A DNA stretch of 24,870 nucleotides from Betaproteobacteria bacterium (GTDB taxonomy: Bacteria; Pseudomonadota; Gammaproteobacteria; Burkholderiales; SG8-39), in assembly GCA_016713125.1 (NCBI GenBank), contig JADJPT010000032.1, positions 1 through 24,870 on the forward strand, written 5' to 3'. The notes beneath the pieces are model-generated. The model was not told where the DNA came from, did no database searches, and saw only the letters and a list, made by a program, of their open reading frames with translations. Made by a program: the position numbers and the translations under genes. Shown here piece by piece: positions 16,451 to 24,498 of this stretch. Positions within the stretch are counted from its first letter, which is position 1; every line of letters starts with the position of its first letter.

Positions 16451-17049
16451 CCATGAACATCCCACAGGAACGCCAGGCGCTCGTGCGCGACGTGATGGAG
16501 AAGGTCCGCGCCATCGGTGAAGCCGGCATCGACCGGAACTCGCTGGCACGCATCAAGGACGAAGTGCTGCGCCTGTCGGCGCGGCGCGATCTCTTCCCCA
16601 TCGAGGAGTTTCCCGCCGTCGAGGCCGGCACCAGCAGCATGTACCGGCTCTCGGAGGACGCGGACCACCGCTACGCGCTGTATGTGTCCTGCCCCGCGCA
16701 GGGGCGGTCCACCCCGCCGCACAACCACACCACCTGGGCGGTGATCGCCGGGGTGCACGGTCGCGAGCACAACAAGCTCTACCGGCGGCTGGACGACGGC
16801 AGCCAGGAGGGCAAAGGCAGGGTGGAACTGGCCAATGAACTGGACATCGTTCCCGGCAAGGCGCTGGCACTGATGCCCGAGGACGTGCATTCGATCCACC
16901 TGGGCGAGGACGGACCGCACCTCAACCTGCACGTCTACGGCATGAGCATCGAGCACGTGCACCACCGCACCGCGTTCGACATGAGCGCCGGCACCAGCAA
17001 GACCTTCCCCGCGGCCAAGGGCGTGAAAACCGCGCAAGGCGCGCTGTGA
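16447..17049 (+). CDS. Cysteine dioxygenase-like cupin
   Basis: This is an intact protein of about 200 residues. ATG 16447 overlaps the GST stop as ATGA; the in-frame ATG 16453 is an equally possible start. Counting from the latter, PPHNHTTWAVIAGVHGREHN supplies His90 and His92, and MPEDVHSIHL supplies His146. These match the three-histidine iron site of cysteine dioxygenase-type cupins. A tyrosine in LNLHVYGMS (Tyr162) sits where the catalytic tyrosine is expected. Such enzymes add O2 to a thiol to give a sulfinic acid; substrates include cysteine and 3-mercaptopropionate, and which applies here cannot be read. The gene overlaps the following rhodanese gene (GTG 17046), so the two products are very likely made together. 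Confidence 0.85.
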   Translation: MTMNIPQERQALVRDVMEKVRAIGEAGIDRNSLARIKDEVLRLSARRDLFPIEEFPAVEAGTSSMYRLSEDADHRYALYVSCPAQGRSTPPHNHTTWAVIAGVHGREHNKLYRRLDDGSQEGKGRVELANELDIVPGKALALMPEDVHSIHLGEDGPHLNLHVYGMSIEHVHHRTAFDMSAGTSKTFPAAKGVKTAQGAL

Positions 17050-18633
17050 CGGGCAGGATCTCGCCCGGCGAACTGCTGGGGCTGGACCGCGACGGCGCGC
17101 AGCACGCGGTGATCGACGTGCGGGAGGAGGGCGCCTTCGTCGGCGCCCACCTGCTCAAGGCCTCGACCATTCCGCTGCGCCAGCTCGAAACCGTGCTGCC
17201 TTCACGCGTCCCGGTGCGCAGCTGCACCGTGGTGCTGTGCGACGAGGACGGCACGCTCGACGCCCTGACCGCCGCCGCGCGCCTGCAGGCCTGGGGCTAT
17301 ACCGACGTGCGCGTGCTCAACGCCGGCATCGCCGGCTGGAAGCTCGCCGGCCAGCCGCTGTACTCGGGCATGCACACGCCGAGCAAGGCCTTCGGCGAGG
17401 CCGTCGAGCTGGGGCTGCACACGCCCAGCATCCCGCCGGCCGAACTGGCGCGGCGCCAGCAGGCCGGCGAGCCGCTGGTGCTGATCGACTGCCGGCCGCA
17501 CGACGAGTACCTGAAGGCCTCGCTGCCCGGCTCGATCAACATTCCCGGCGTCGAGCTGTTCTATCGCTTCTCGAGCGTGGTCACCGATCCGAAGATGCCG
17601 GTGGTGGTGCATTGCGCCGGACGCACGCGCAGCATCATCGGCGCGCAGAGCCTGCGCGATGCGGGCGTGCCCAACCCGGTGTGCTCGCTGGAGAACGGCA
17701 CCATGGGCTGGCTGCTGGCGGGGGCAAGCGACGGTGCAGCCCGGCATCCCGCCGTCCGGCTTCGACGCGCCGCCGCAGGGCGTCGAGGCGGCGCTGGCGC
17801 TGGCCGAACACCTGCGCGCGCAGCATGCGATCGCGCTCGTCGACGCCGCGCAGGTCGAGGCCTGGTGCGCGCCCGACGCCGTGCAGACCACCTACGTGGT
17901 CGACGTGCGCACGGCCGAGGAATACCGCGCCGGCCATCCGGCCCGCGCCATGCACGCGCCCGGCGGACAACTGCTGCAGGCCACCGACAAGTACCTGGTG
18001 GTGCAGAACGCGCGCGTGGTGGTGGCCGACGACAACGGCGCGCGCGCCACGATGGCCGCGGCCTGGCTCAAGCGCCTGGGCTGGAAAGAGGTGTACGTCT
18101 GGCCCTTCGGGCGCGAAACCCTGCAGCTCGCCTGCGGCCCGGAACCGCGCCGCTACTACGCCCTTGCCAACCTGAAGGTGCGCGAGATCGGCGCGGCGCG
18201 GCTCGCAGCGTTGAGCGGCGAGGGCGCCGTCGAGATCCTCGACCTGGACACCAGCCTGGAGTACGAGAAGGCGCACCTGCCCGGAGCGCGCTTCGCCAAG
18301 CGGCGCTCGCTGGCCACGGCGCTGGCCGGCCTGCCGGCCGGTCGGCCGGTGGTGCTCACCTCCTCGGACGGCGTGATCGCGCGGCTGGCGGCCGCCGAGT
18401 GCGGCATGCCCGACAGGGTGAGCGTGCTCGAAGGCGGCAAGGCGGCCTGGATCGCGCAGGGCCGGCCGGTGGCGAGCGGCGCGGAATCCATGCTCGAGAC
18501 GCCCAACGACGTCTGGCGCAGGCCGGTCGAGGCGCCGGGCGACCCCGTGCAGAACATGAATCAGTACCTCAGCTGGGAAATCGGCCTGGTCGAACAGATC
18601 CGCAAGGACAAGACCGTCCGCTTCGCGCTCTGA
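17046..18633 (+). CDS. Four-module rhodanese-like sulfurtransferase, frameshifted
   Basis: The start is GTG 17046, overlapping the cupin stop (GTGA). Corrected length is about 528 residues with four tandem rhodanese modules. Module 1 (about 5-105) has VIDVREEGAFVGAH and Cys65 in VVLCDEDGTLD. Module 2 (about 125-235) has LIDCRPHDEYLKASLPGSIN and the loop HCAGRTRS with Cys190, the best persulfide-carrying site. Module 3 has VVDVRTAEEYRAGHPARAMH but VVVADDNGARA lacks the cysteine. Module 4 has LEYEKAHLPGARFAKR and VLTSSDGVIA, also without cysteine. One extra G in the run at 17720-17724 breaks the frame between GWLLAG and QATVQPG. Rhodaneses transfer sulfane sulfur between thiols. Pairing with a CDO-like cupin points to persulfide or thiol oxidation in the cytoplasm. 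Confidence 0.87.
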
Positions 18634-18688
18634 GCGCACCGGCTTCCAATACCGCAGTTCTCTTCACCCCATTCAATCGAGAGGCATC

Positions 18689-19321
18689 ATGATCGACGTC
18701 CATTACTGGCCCACGCCCAACGGCAAGAAAATCACCATCATGCTGGAGGAGTGCGGCCTGCCGTACCGCATCGTTCCGGTGAACATCTCCAGCGGCGAGC
18801 AGAAAATGCCCGAGTTCCTCAAGCTCAACCCGAACGGCCGCATCCCGGCCATCGTCGACCACGCCCCGCAGGGCGGCGGCGAGCCGGTGGTGGTGTTCGA
18901 GAGCGGCGCGATCCTGCAGTACCTTGCGGAGAAGGCCGGCAAGTTCTGTCCCGCCGACCTGCGCGGTCGGTATGCGGTGCATCAGTGGCTGATGTGGCAG
19001 ATGGGCGGCCTGGGCCCGATCGCCGGGCAGACCAGCCACTTCCTCAACGCCGCGCCGGAGAAGATCCCCTACGCCGTCGACCGCTTCGTCAAGGAGACCG
19101 CGCGCCTGTACGGCGTGCTCGACGCGGTGCTCGCGCGCAGCGAGTACGTGGCCGGCGCCTATTCGATCGCCGACATGTCGATCTACCCCTGGGTGGTGCC
19201 GTTTGCGCGCCAGGGCCAGGACATCGCCAATTTTCCCGCCGTACAGGCCTGGCTGGCGCGCGTGGGCGAGCGCGCCGCGGTGAAGGCCGGCATGGACGCC
19301 GGCAAAGAGCTGCGCAAGTGA
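18689..19321 (+). CDS. yfcG: YfcG/YghU-like glutathione S-transferase (Nu class)
   Basis: This is an intact 210-residue protein from ATG 18689 with GAGAGG upstream. It closely resembles E. coli YfcG: IDVHYWPTPNGKKITIMLEE carries the TPN motif (Thr9-Pro10-Asn11) that binds glutathione thiol or disulfide, then FLKLNPNGRIPAIVDHAP, VVVFESGAILQYLAEKAGKF, LMWQMGGLGPIAGQTSHF and YSIADMSIYPWVVPF. Nu-class members have disulfide-bond reductase activity on GSH-linked substrates rather than classical transferase activity. It follows the rhodanese gene after 55 bases and overlaps the next Bug gene by one base. The gene symbol is given by similarity only. Confidence 0.87.
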   Translation: MIDVHYWPTPNGKKITIMLEECGLPYRIVPVNISSGEQKMPEFLKLNPNGRIPAIVDHAPQGGGEPVVVFESGAILQYLAEKAGKFCPADLRGRYAVHQWLMWQMGGLGPIAGQTSHFLNAAPEKIPYAVDRFVKETARLYGVLDAVLARSEYVAGAYSIADMSIYPWVVPFARQGQDIANFPAVQAWLARVGERAAVKAGMDAGKELRK

Positions 19322-20400
19322 TGGGCCGCCTCGCGCAGTGGTGGCAGGGGCTGTTCGCCGGCCGGCCGGAGGTGTCCGGGGCCGCAGGCGAAGTTCCTGC
19401 GCAGAAGCAGGGCGAGCACAACTGGGGCACGACCCTGCTGGTGTTCCAGGTGGCCACGCTGGGCGTACTGCTCGGCGCGCAGCCGGCGCGCGCGCAGGAG
19501 TACCCGGCCCGGCCGGTGCGCCTGCTGGTGGGCTTCGCGCCGGGTTCGGCCACCGACATCGCGGCGCGCGCCATCGCCGAGCGGCTGCGCGAACTGACCA
19601 AGGCCACCTACATCGTCGAGAACAAGCCGAGCGCCGGCTCGCTGATCGCGATCCAGGCGCTGAAGGCCAGCGAGCCCGACGGCTACACCCTGATGCTCAG
19701 CGCCGGCAGCGCGCTGGTGCAGAACCCGGGCATACGCCGCGACCTGCCCTACGATCCGATCCGCGATTTCACCCCGGTGGCGCACGTGTTCAAGCTGCAC
19801 GGCGTGCTGGTGGTCAACCCCGGCCTGCCCGCGCACAACCTGGCGCAGCTGGTCGAGCACCTGAAGAAATCGCCGGGCAAGCTGAGCTACGGGTCCTCGG
19901 GCATGGGCATGGCCAACCACCTGGGCATGGAGTTGCTGATGGCCAGGACCGGCACCGAGATGACCCACGTGCCCTACAAGGGTGACAACCAGGTGGCGGC
20001 GGAAGTGGTGGCCGGGCGGCTGGACGTTTCCATCCAGACCCTGTCGACCGCCATGCCGCTGGTGAAGGCCGGCAAGCAGCGGGCGCTGGCCGTGCTGAGC
20101 ACGCGCCCGGTGTCTTTCGCCCCGGGCGTGCCCAGCCTGACCGAAGCCGGCGTCGCCGGGCTGGACGCGCTGGACCCGTTCACCTTCGTCGGGCTGGTGG
20201 GCCCGGCCGGCATGCCGGCCGAGCGCGTCAGGCGCATCAACGACGCGGTGAACGAAAGCCTCAAGGCGCCGCAGCTGGCCGCCCGGCTCGGCGAGATGGG
20301 CTTCGAGCCCGTCACCGACACGCCGGAAGGCTTCCGCCGCTACATGGTCCAGGAACTGGCCAAGTGGCGCGAGATCGGCACGCGTCTGAAGCTGCAGTAG
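19321..20400 (+). CDS. Bug/TctC-family periplasmic solute receptor (copy 4), long N-terminus
   Basis: This is an intact 359-residue receptor whose ATG 19321 overlaps the GST stop by one base. The mature domain is standard: YPARPVRLLVGFAPGSATDI, IVENKPSAGSLIAI, EPDGYTLMLSAGSALVQNPG, SPGKLSYGSSGMGMANHLGM and THVPYKGDNQVAAEVVAGR. The N-terminus is odd. A hydrophobic signal core (TTLLVFQVATLGVLLGAQ, ending PARAQ) starts only near residue 41 and is preceded by a hydrophilic stretch (MGRLAQWWQGLFAGRPEVSG and on) not usual for Bug proteins. A later start lacks a positively charged n-region. It ends the GST-cupin-rhodanese-GST run and may deliver its substrate. The convergent TTC38-like gene ends eight bases away. 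Confidence 0.9.
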   Translation: MGRLAQWWQGLFAGRPEVSGAAGEVPAQKQGEHNWGTTLLVFQVATLGVLLGAQPARAQEYPARPVRLLVGFAPGSATDIAARAIAERLRELTKATYIVENKPSAGSLIAIQALKASEPDGYTLMLSAGSALVQNPGIRRDLPYDPIRDFTPVAHVFKLHGVLVVNPGLPAHNLAQLVEHLKKSPGKLSYGSSGMGMANHLGMELLMARTGTEMTHVPYKGDNQVAAEVVAGRLDVSIQTLSTAMPLVKAGKQRALAVLSTRPVSFAPGVPSLTEAGVAGLDALDPFTFVGLVGPAGMPAERVRRINDAVNESLKAPQLAARLGEMGFEPVTDTPEGFRRYMVQELAKWREIGTRLKLQ

Positions 20401-20408
20401 GTCAGCGC

Positions 20409-21737
20409 TCAAGCCGCCATCGCCAGCCCTGAAGCCCGCTGCAGCAGCACGCGGGAGTAGGGGTTGGTGGGCTTGGCGGACAGGCGTTCGGCGCTGAGCG
20501 CGGCGGCCAGGCCGTTCTGCCGGCCGCGCAGGGCGGCCTCGATCAGCGTCAGGTCGAACACGTCGCGCTGCGCGTGGCTGCCGCCGAAGCGGTGCGTGAT
20601 GCCGCGCACGTTGCGCAACAGCTCGATGCAGCGCAGGTAGTCGCCGGCGCCGAAGGCCTGGATGGCCAGCGCCGCCGGGTGGCCGACCTCGCGCGTGAAG
20701 GCCGCGTTGTCGCCGGGGCTGCGCATCGCCGCGCGCTGCGCCTCGATCACCGCATGCGCGGCCTCGTCGCGGCCCGCGCCCACGTAGGCCATCATGGCGT
20801 GCACGTCGTTGAAGGCGTAGCCACCCTCGTGCTTCGCCGCCTGCCAGTCGTCGGCCAGGGTCTGCCAGCGCTTGCCCGCCTCGATGCCGCGCAGCTGCAT
20901 GCGCCACAGCATGGCCGAGGCGTCGATCATCTCCATGGCCAGCGCCGAGCGGTTGCCGCGGATCGGTCCGTCGTACAGCGCCAGCGCCTCGGCGTGCTCG
21001 CCGCGGTCGAGGTGGAACAGCGCCAGGTGCCACCAGTTGTGCACGGCGAAGAAGCTCTCGTGCGACCAGGCCTCGGGGTTGGCGCGCATCCAGGCGATGC
21101 CGTCGGCCTGGCGCGACTGCATCTCCATCACGTGCGCCACGGCGTGCTGCGCCCAGCTGTCGCGCGGCTCGATCTCCAGCGCGCGGCGGCCCTGCGACTC
21201 GGCCGCACCGTACTCGCCGCACTCCTCCAGGCCGAAGGCGTGCATGCCCAGGAGCGCGTGGTAGCCGGCCTGCGTGCGCGTCCAGGCGGGCAGGGCGCGC
21301 GCGATGCGGTCGCGCAACATGCGCGCATCGCCGCGGAAGAAATCCACCTGGTGGCCGACCTGCAGGGCCAGCCCGTCGCGCGGGTATTCGATGCTGAGGT
21401 CCTCCAGGCGGCGCGAAGCCTCGCGCCAGCGGCCCTCGGACAGCGCGCTGGCGGCCTCGAGGTGCATGCGCTCGCGCTCGTTGCCCGGCAGCTCTCGCGC
21501 CGCATCGAGGATGCCGCGCGCCGCGGCGGTGGCGGCCGGCTCGGTGGACAGCAGGTACAGCCAGGCCTTGAACACATGCGCCATCAGGAAGCGCGGGCTC
21601 TGCGCGATCGCCGCGTCCGCGGTGCCGATCGGGTCGCGCAGGTAGCAGCGCAGGTCCCGGTTGGCGGTTTCGTAGAGCTCCAGCGCCCCGGGGGTGGCGC
21701 CGCTGGTCAGATAGCCGGCCGAGTCTTTCAATTGCAT
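20409..21737 (-). CDS. TTC38-family tetratricopeptide-repeat protein (copy 2)
   Basis: This is an intact 442-residue cytoplasmic protein from ATG 21737 with GGAGAGGAC upstream. It aligns by eye with human TTC38 along its length: ELPGNERERMHLEAASALSE, YPRDGLALQVGHQVDFFRGD, MLRDRIARALPAWTRTQAGY, YHALLGMHAFGLEECGEYGA, IEPRDSWAQHAVAHVMEMQS, FFAVHNWWHLALFHLDRGEH, FNDVHAMMAYVGAGRDEAAH and the signature RFGGSHAQRDVFDLTLIEAA. The family consists of helical-repeat proteins with no established biochemical role. It converges on Bug copy 4 with only eight bases between the stops. Copy 1 at 5599-6912 is shorter in places and less similar to TTC38. Confidence 0.88.
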   Translation of the reverse strand: MQLKDSAGYLTSGATPGALELYETANRDLRCYLRDPIGTADAAIAQSPRFLMAHVFKAWLYLLSTEPAATAAARGILDAARELPGNERERMHLEAASALSEGRWREASRRLEDLSIEYPRDGLALQVGHQVDFFRGDARMLRDRIARALPAWTRTQAGYHALLGMHAFGLEECGEYGAAESQGRRALEIEPRDSWAQHAVAHVMEMQSRQADGIAWMRANPEAWSHESFFAVHNWWHLALFHLDRGEHAEALALYDGPIRGNRSALAMEMIDASAMLWRMQLRGIEAGKRWQTLADDWQAAKHEGGYAFNDVHAMMAYVGAGRDEAAHAVIEAQRAAMRSPGDNAAFTREVGHPAALAIQAFGAGDYLRCIELLRNVRGITHRFGGSHAQRDVFDLTLIEAALRGRQNGLAAALSAERLSAKPTNPYSRVLLQRASGLAMAA

Positions 21738-21841
21738 GGTGCGTCCTCTCCTGTTTCGAACGATGGGGCAGCGCACCCTGCGCGCCCCGTGCAAGTTCTA
21801 CGCGGCATTCTCCGCGTCGGATGTGCGCTGGCGAGCGGAAT

Positions 21842-21887
21842 TACCCGTCTGAAACAAAAGAGATACACGCGGGTACATCCGCGCGTG
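21842..21887. promoter_or_regulatory. Short inverted repeats upstream of the XRE remnant
   Basis: The 211-base gap 21738-21948 separates divergent genes. It contains CACGCG (21866-21871) and CGCGTG (21882-21887) as a six-base inverted repeat with a ten-base spacer, and TACCCG (21842-21847) with CGGGTA (21870-21875). An A-rich stretch (GAAACAAAAG) lies among them. These could be the former operator or promoter of the truncated regulator; chance occurrence is possible at this length. Confidence 0.25.
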
Positions 21888-21948
21888 AAAAGTGTGCATT
21901 ACCTCACAGGTCATTCTGCCGCGGCGGGCCGCGCGGTATGCTCGCGGC

Positions 21949-22071
21949 ATGCCCACCGTTCAACCCGCCCGCGTTTCAAACACCGCCTTCGGCGAGCAGC
22001 TGCGCGCCTGGCGCATGCGCCGCCGCCTGAGCCAGCTCGCGCTGACGGCTGGGTCCGGGACGGAGAAGTGA
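21949..22071 (+). pseudogene. Truncated XRE-family (MmyB-like) regulator, N-terminal remnant
   Basis: This 40-codon frame from ATG 21949 ends at TGA 22069-22071, overlapping the acylase start. Residues TAFGEQLRAWRMRRRLSQLA are the first helix and start of the helix-turn-helix of MmyB-like XRE regulators, whose members normally continue through the recognition helix for about 250 more residues. Here the sequence stops after LALTAGSGTEK, and no other frame carries the missing recognition helix. This fits an internal deletion that joined the regulator's first codons to the acylase leader. It cannot bind DNA as it stands. Confidence 0.6.
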
Positions 22072-24479
22072 TGCTGCGCCTGCTCAAATGGCTGCTCATC
22101 GCCCTGCTGGCCGCGCTGCTGGCGGCGGTGGTGGGCGTGGTCTGGTATTCCCGGGCCGTGCAGCCGCAGCTGGAGGGCGAGTTGCGCCTGGCCGGCCTGC
22201 CGGGGCCGGTGGAGGTGCGCCGCGACGCCGAGGGCGTGCCGCACATCCGCGCGCAGCGCGAGGCCGAGGCGCAGTACGCGCTGGGCTTCGTGCACGCCCA
22301 GGACCGGCTCTGGCAGATGGAGGTGAACCGCCGCGTCGCCGCCGGGCGGCTGGCCGAGATCCTCGGCGCGCCCGCGCTGGACGCCGACCGCTTCCTGCGC
22401 ACCCTGGGCGTGCGCCGCGCGGCCGAGGCGCAATGGAAGAACCTCGATGCGCCCACGCGCGCGCTGTACACGGCCTACGCGGCCGGCGTGAACGCGTACC
22501 TCGCGCAGCGCAGCGGCCCGCTGCCGCCGGAGTTCCTGCTGACGCGCGCGCCGGCGCCCGAGCCCTGGTCGCCGGTCGATTCGCTGGGCTGGATGATCAT
22601 GATGGCCTGGGACCTGGGCGGCAACTGGGGCAACGAACTCATGCGCCTGCGCCTCGCGCAGCACGGCCTGGCGCAGGCGCGCATCGCCGAGGTCCTGCCG
22701 CCGTACCGCGACGACCCCGCGCCCGTGGTCGCGGATTACTCCACGCTGTACCGCCAGCTCGCGCCGCAGGCCGCGGCGCTGTCCCTGGCCTGGAACGCCA
22801 CGCCAGGCTATGTCGAAGGCACGGGCTCGAACAACTGGGTGGTGGGCGGCGCGAAGAGCGCCACCGGCAAGCCGCTGCTGGCCAACGACCCGCACCTGGG
22901 GCTGTCGGCGCCCGCGCTGTGGTACTTCGCGCACCTCGAATCCGCCGACGGCCTGGCGGTGATCGGCGCCACCCTGCCCGGGGTGCCCGGCGTGATCCTC
23001 GGCCGCAACCGCAGCATCGCCTGGGGCTTCACCAACACCGCGCCCGACGTGCAGGACCTCTACATCGAGCAGCTCGACCCGAACGACGCCACGCGCTACC
23101 GCACGCCGGAGGGCTGGGCGGCCTTCGAAGTGATCGAGGAGCGCATCGCGGTGAAGGGCGCGGCCGAGGTGAAGCTGAAGGTGCGCGTCTCGCGCCACGG
23201 GCCCATCGTCAGCGACGGCGGCCATGCGGCGATCACGCGCGCGGCGCCCAAGGGCCACGCCATCGCCTTCGCCTGGACCGCGCTCGCCCCGGACAACCTC
23301 ACCGCCGCGGCCGCGCCGCGCCTGAACCGCGCGTCCAACTGGGCCGAGTTCCTCGCCGCGCTGCGGTTCTTCCACGCGCCGCAGCAGAACGTGGTCTACG
23401 CCGACGTGGGCGGCAACATCGGCTTCATCGCGCCGGCGCGCATCCCCGTGCGCAAGCCCGAGAACGACCTGCGCGGCCTGTACCCGGCGCCGGGCTGGGA
23501 CGCGCGCTACGACTGGGCCGGCTGGATCCCCTTCGACGAACTGCCGCGCCGCTACAACCCGGCCGAGGCCCAGGTGGTGACGGCCAACCAGAAGATCGTC
23601 GAGCCCGGCTACCCGCACCACCTCACCTACGAATGGGCGGTGCCGTATCGCGCCGACCGCATCGAGGCGCTGCTGGCCGCGCAGCCGCGCCACACGCTGG
23701 AGGGCTTCGCGCTGATGCAGGCCGACACCGCCTCGCTGGCCCTGCGCGAGGTGCTGCCGCTGCTGCTGCGCGCGCCCGCCGCCGGCGAGGCCGAGCGCAA
23801 GGCCGTGGCCCTGTTGCGCGGCTGGGACGGGGCCATGCTGGCCGAGCGCGCCGAGCCGCTGATCGCCACCGCCTGGATGCGCGAGATCGCGCGCGGCGTG
23901 TACGCCGACGAATTCGGCCCGGCGCTGTTCAAGGCCTATTTCGACCAGCGCCATGTGTTCCTGCGCAATGTGCTGTCCGACGCCAACGGCCAGGGCCGCT
24001 GGTGCGACGACGTGGTCACGCCGGCACGCGAGAGTTGCGACGCGGTGGTGGCCGCGGCGCTGACGCGCGCGCTGAACGATCTGGCCGCGCGCTACGGCAG
24101 CGACCCGGCCGCCTGGCGCTGGGGCGAGGCGCACGCCGCGCGCTCCACGCACCGGCCGTTCTCGCGCGTGGCGCAGCTGGCGAAGTGGTTCGACGTGCGC
24201 GTGCCCACGCCGGGCGACACCTACACCGTCAACGTCGGCCGCCACACCATCCGCGACGAGGACGAACCCTTCGTCAACCGGCACGCGGCCAGCCTGCGCG
24301 CGCTCTACGACCTGGCCGACCTGGAGAACTCGCGCTGGATGCACTCGACCGGGCAGTCAGGAATCGTCTTCTCGCCCTGGTACCGCAGCTACGCCGAACG
24401 CTGGGCCGCCGTGCGCTACATGCCCATGCGCATGGACGCGCGCGCCGAGGCGGGCACGCTGAAGCTGGTGCCGCGCTGA
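22071..24479 (+). CDS. Penicillin/acyl-homoserine-lactone acylase family protein (Ntn hydrolase)
   Basis: This is an intact 802-residue protein starting at ATG 22071. The first 28 residues are a membrane anchor or uncleaved signal (MLRLLKWLLIALLAALLAAV). The alpha-chain region includes VRRDAEGVPHIRAQREAEAQ, ALGFVHAQDRLWQMEVNRRV and GRLAEILG, diagnostic of the family. GTGSNNWVVGG contains Ser253, the expected nucleophile and first residue of the beta chain after self-cleavage. Beta-chain motifs are LLANDPHLGLSAPALWYFAH, GVILGRNRSIAWGFTN, RHGPIVSD, RASNWAEFLAALRFFHAPQQ and the late HSTGQSGIVFSPWY. The enzyme hydrolyses amide-linked acyl or arylacyl side chains in the periplasm; whether penicillins, AHLs or another amide is the substrate cannot be told. 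The upstream XRE fragment overlaps its start by one base. Confidence 0.92.
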   Translation: MLRLLKWLLIALLAALLAAVVGVVWYSRAVQPQLEGELRLAGLPGPVEVRRDAEGVPHIRAQREAEAQYALGFVHAQDRLWQMEVNRRVAAGRLAEILGAPALDADRFLRTLGVRRAAEAQWKNLDAPTRALYTAYAAGVNAYLAQRSGPLPPEFLLTRAPAPEPWSPVDSLGWMIMMAWDLGGNWGNELMRLRLAQHGLAQARIAEVLPPYRDDPAPVVADYSTLYRQLAPQAAALSLAWNATPGYVEGTGSNNWVVGGAKSATGKPLLANDPHLGLSAPALWYFAHLESADGLAVIGATLPGVPGVILGRNRSIAWGFTNTAPDVQDLYIEQLDPNDATRYRTPEGWAAFEVIEERIAVKGAAEVKLKVRVSRHGPIVSDGGHAAITRAAPKGHAIAFAWTALAPDNLTAAAAPRLNRASNWAEFLAALRFFHAPQQNVVYADVGGNIGFIAPARIPVRKPENDLRGLYPAPGWDARYDWAGWIPFDELPRRYNPAEAQVVTANQKIVEPGYPHHLTYEWAVPYRADRIEALLAAQPRHTLEGFALMQADTASLALREVLPLLLRAPAAGEAERKAVALLRGWDGAMLAERAEPLIATAWMREIARGVYADEFGPALFKAYFDQRHVFLRNVLSDANGQGRWCDDVVTPARESCDAVVAAALTRALNDLAARYGSDPAAWRWGEAHAARSTHRPFSRVAQLAKWFDVRVPTPGDTYTVNVGRHTIRDEDEPFVNRHAASLRALYDLADLENSRWMHSTGQSGIVFSPWYRSYAERWAAVRYMPMRMDARAEAGTLKLVPR

Positions 24480-24498
24480 GGGAGGGGCGGTTTCAGCG

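Noticed and set aside
18625..18637. Palindrome GCGCTC-T-GAGCGC at the rhodanese stop codon as a terminator
   Set aside because: Only a four-base stem is physically possible, there is no T-run, and the GST gene downstream appears to be in the same operon.
20574..22070. Upstream extension of the acylase frame giving a 1301-codon protein
   Set aside because: The first roughly 500 codons are antisense to the TTC38-like gene and show no domain; the hydrophobic anchor begins at ATG 22071, which is the credible start.
21960..24344. Long minus-strand open frame (794 codons) opposite the acylase gene
   Set aside because: Complementary shadow of the acylase, which has full family motifs on the + strand.
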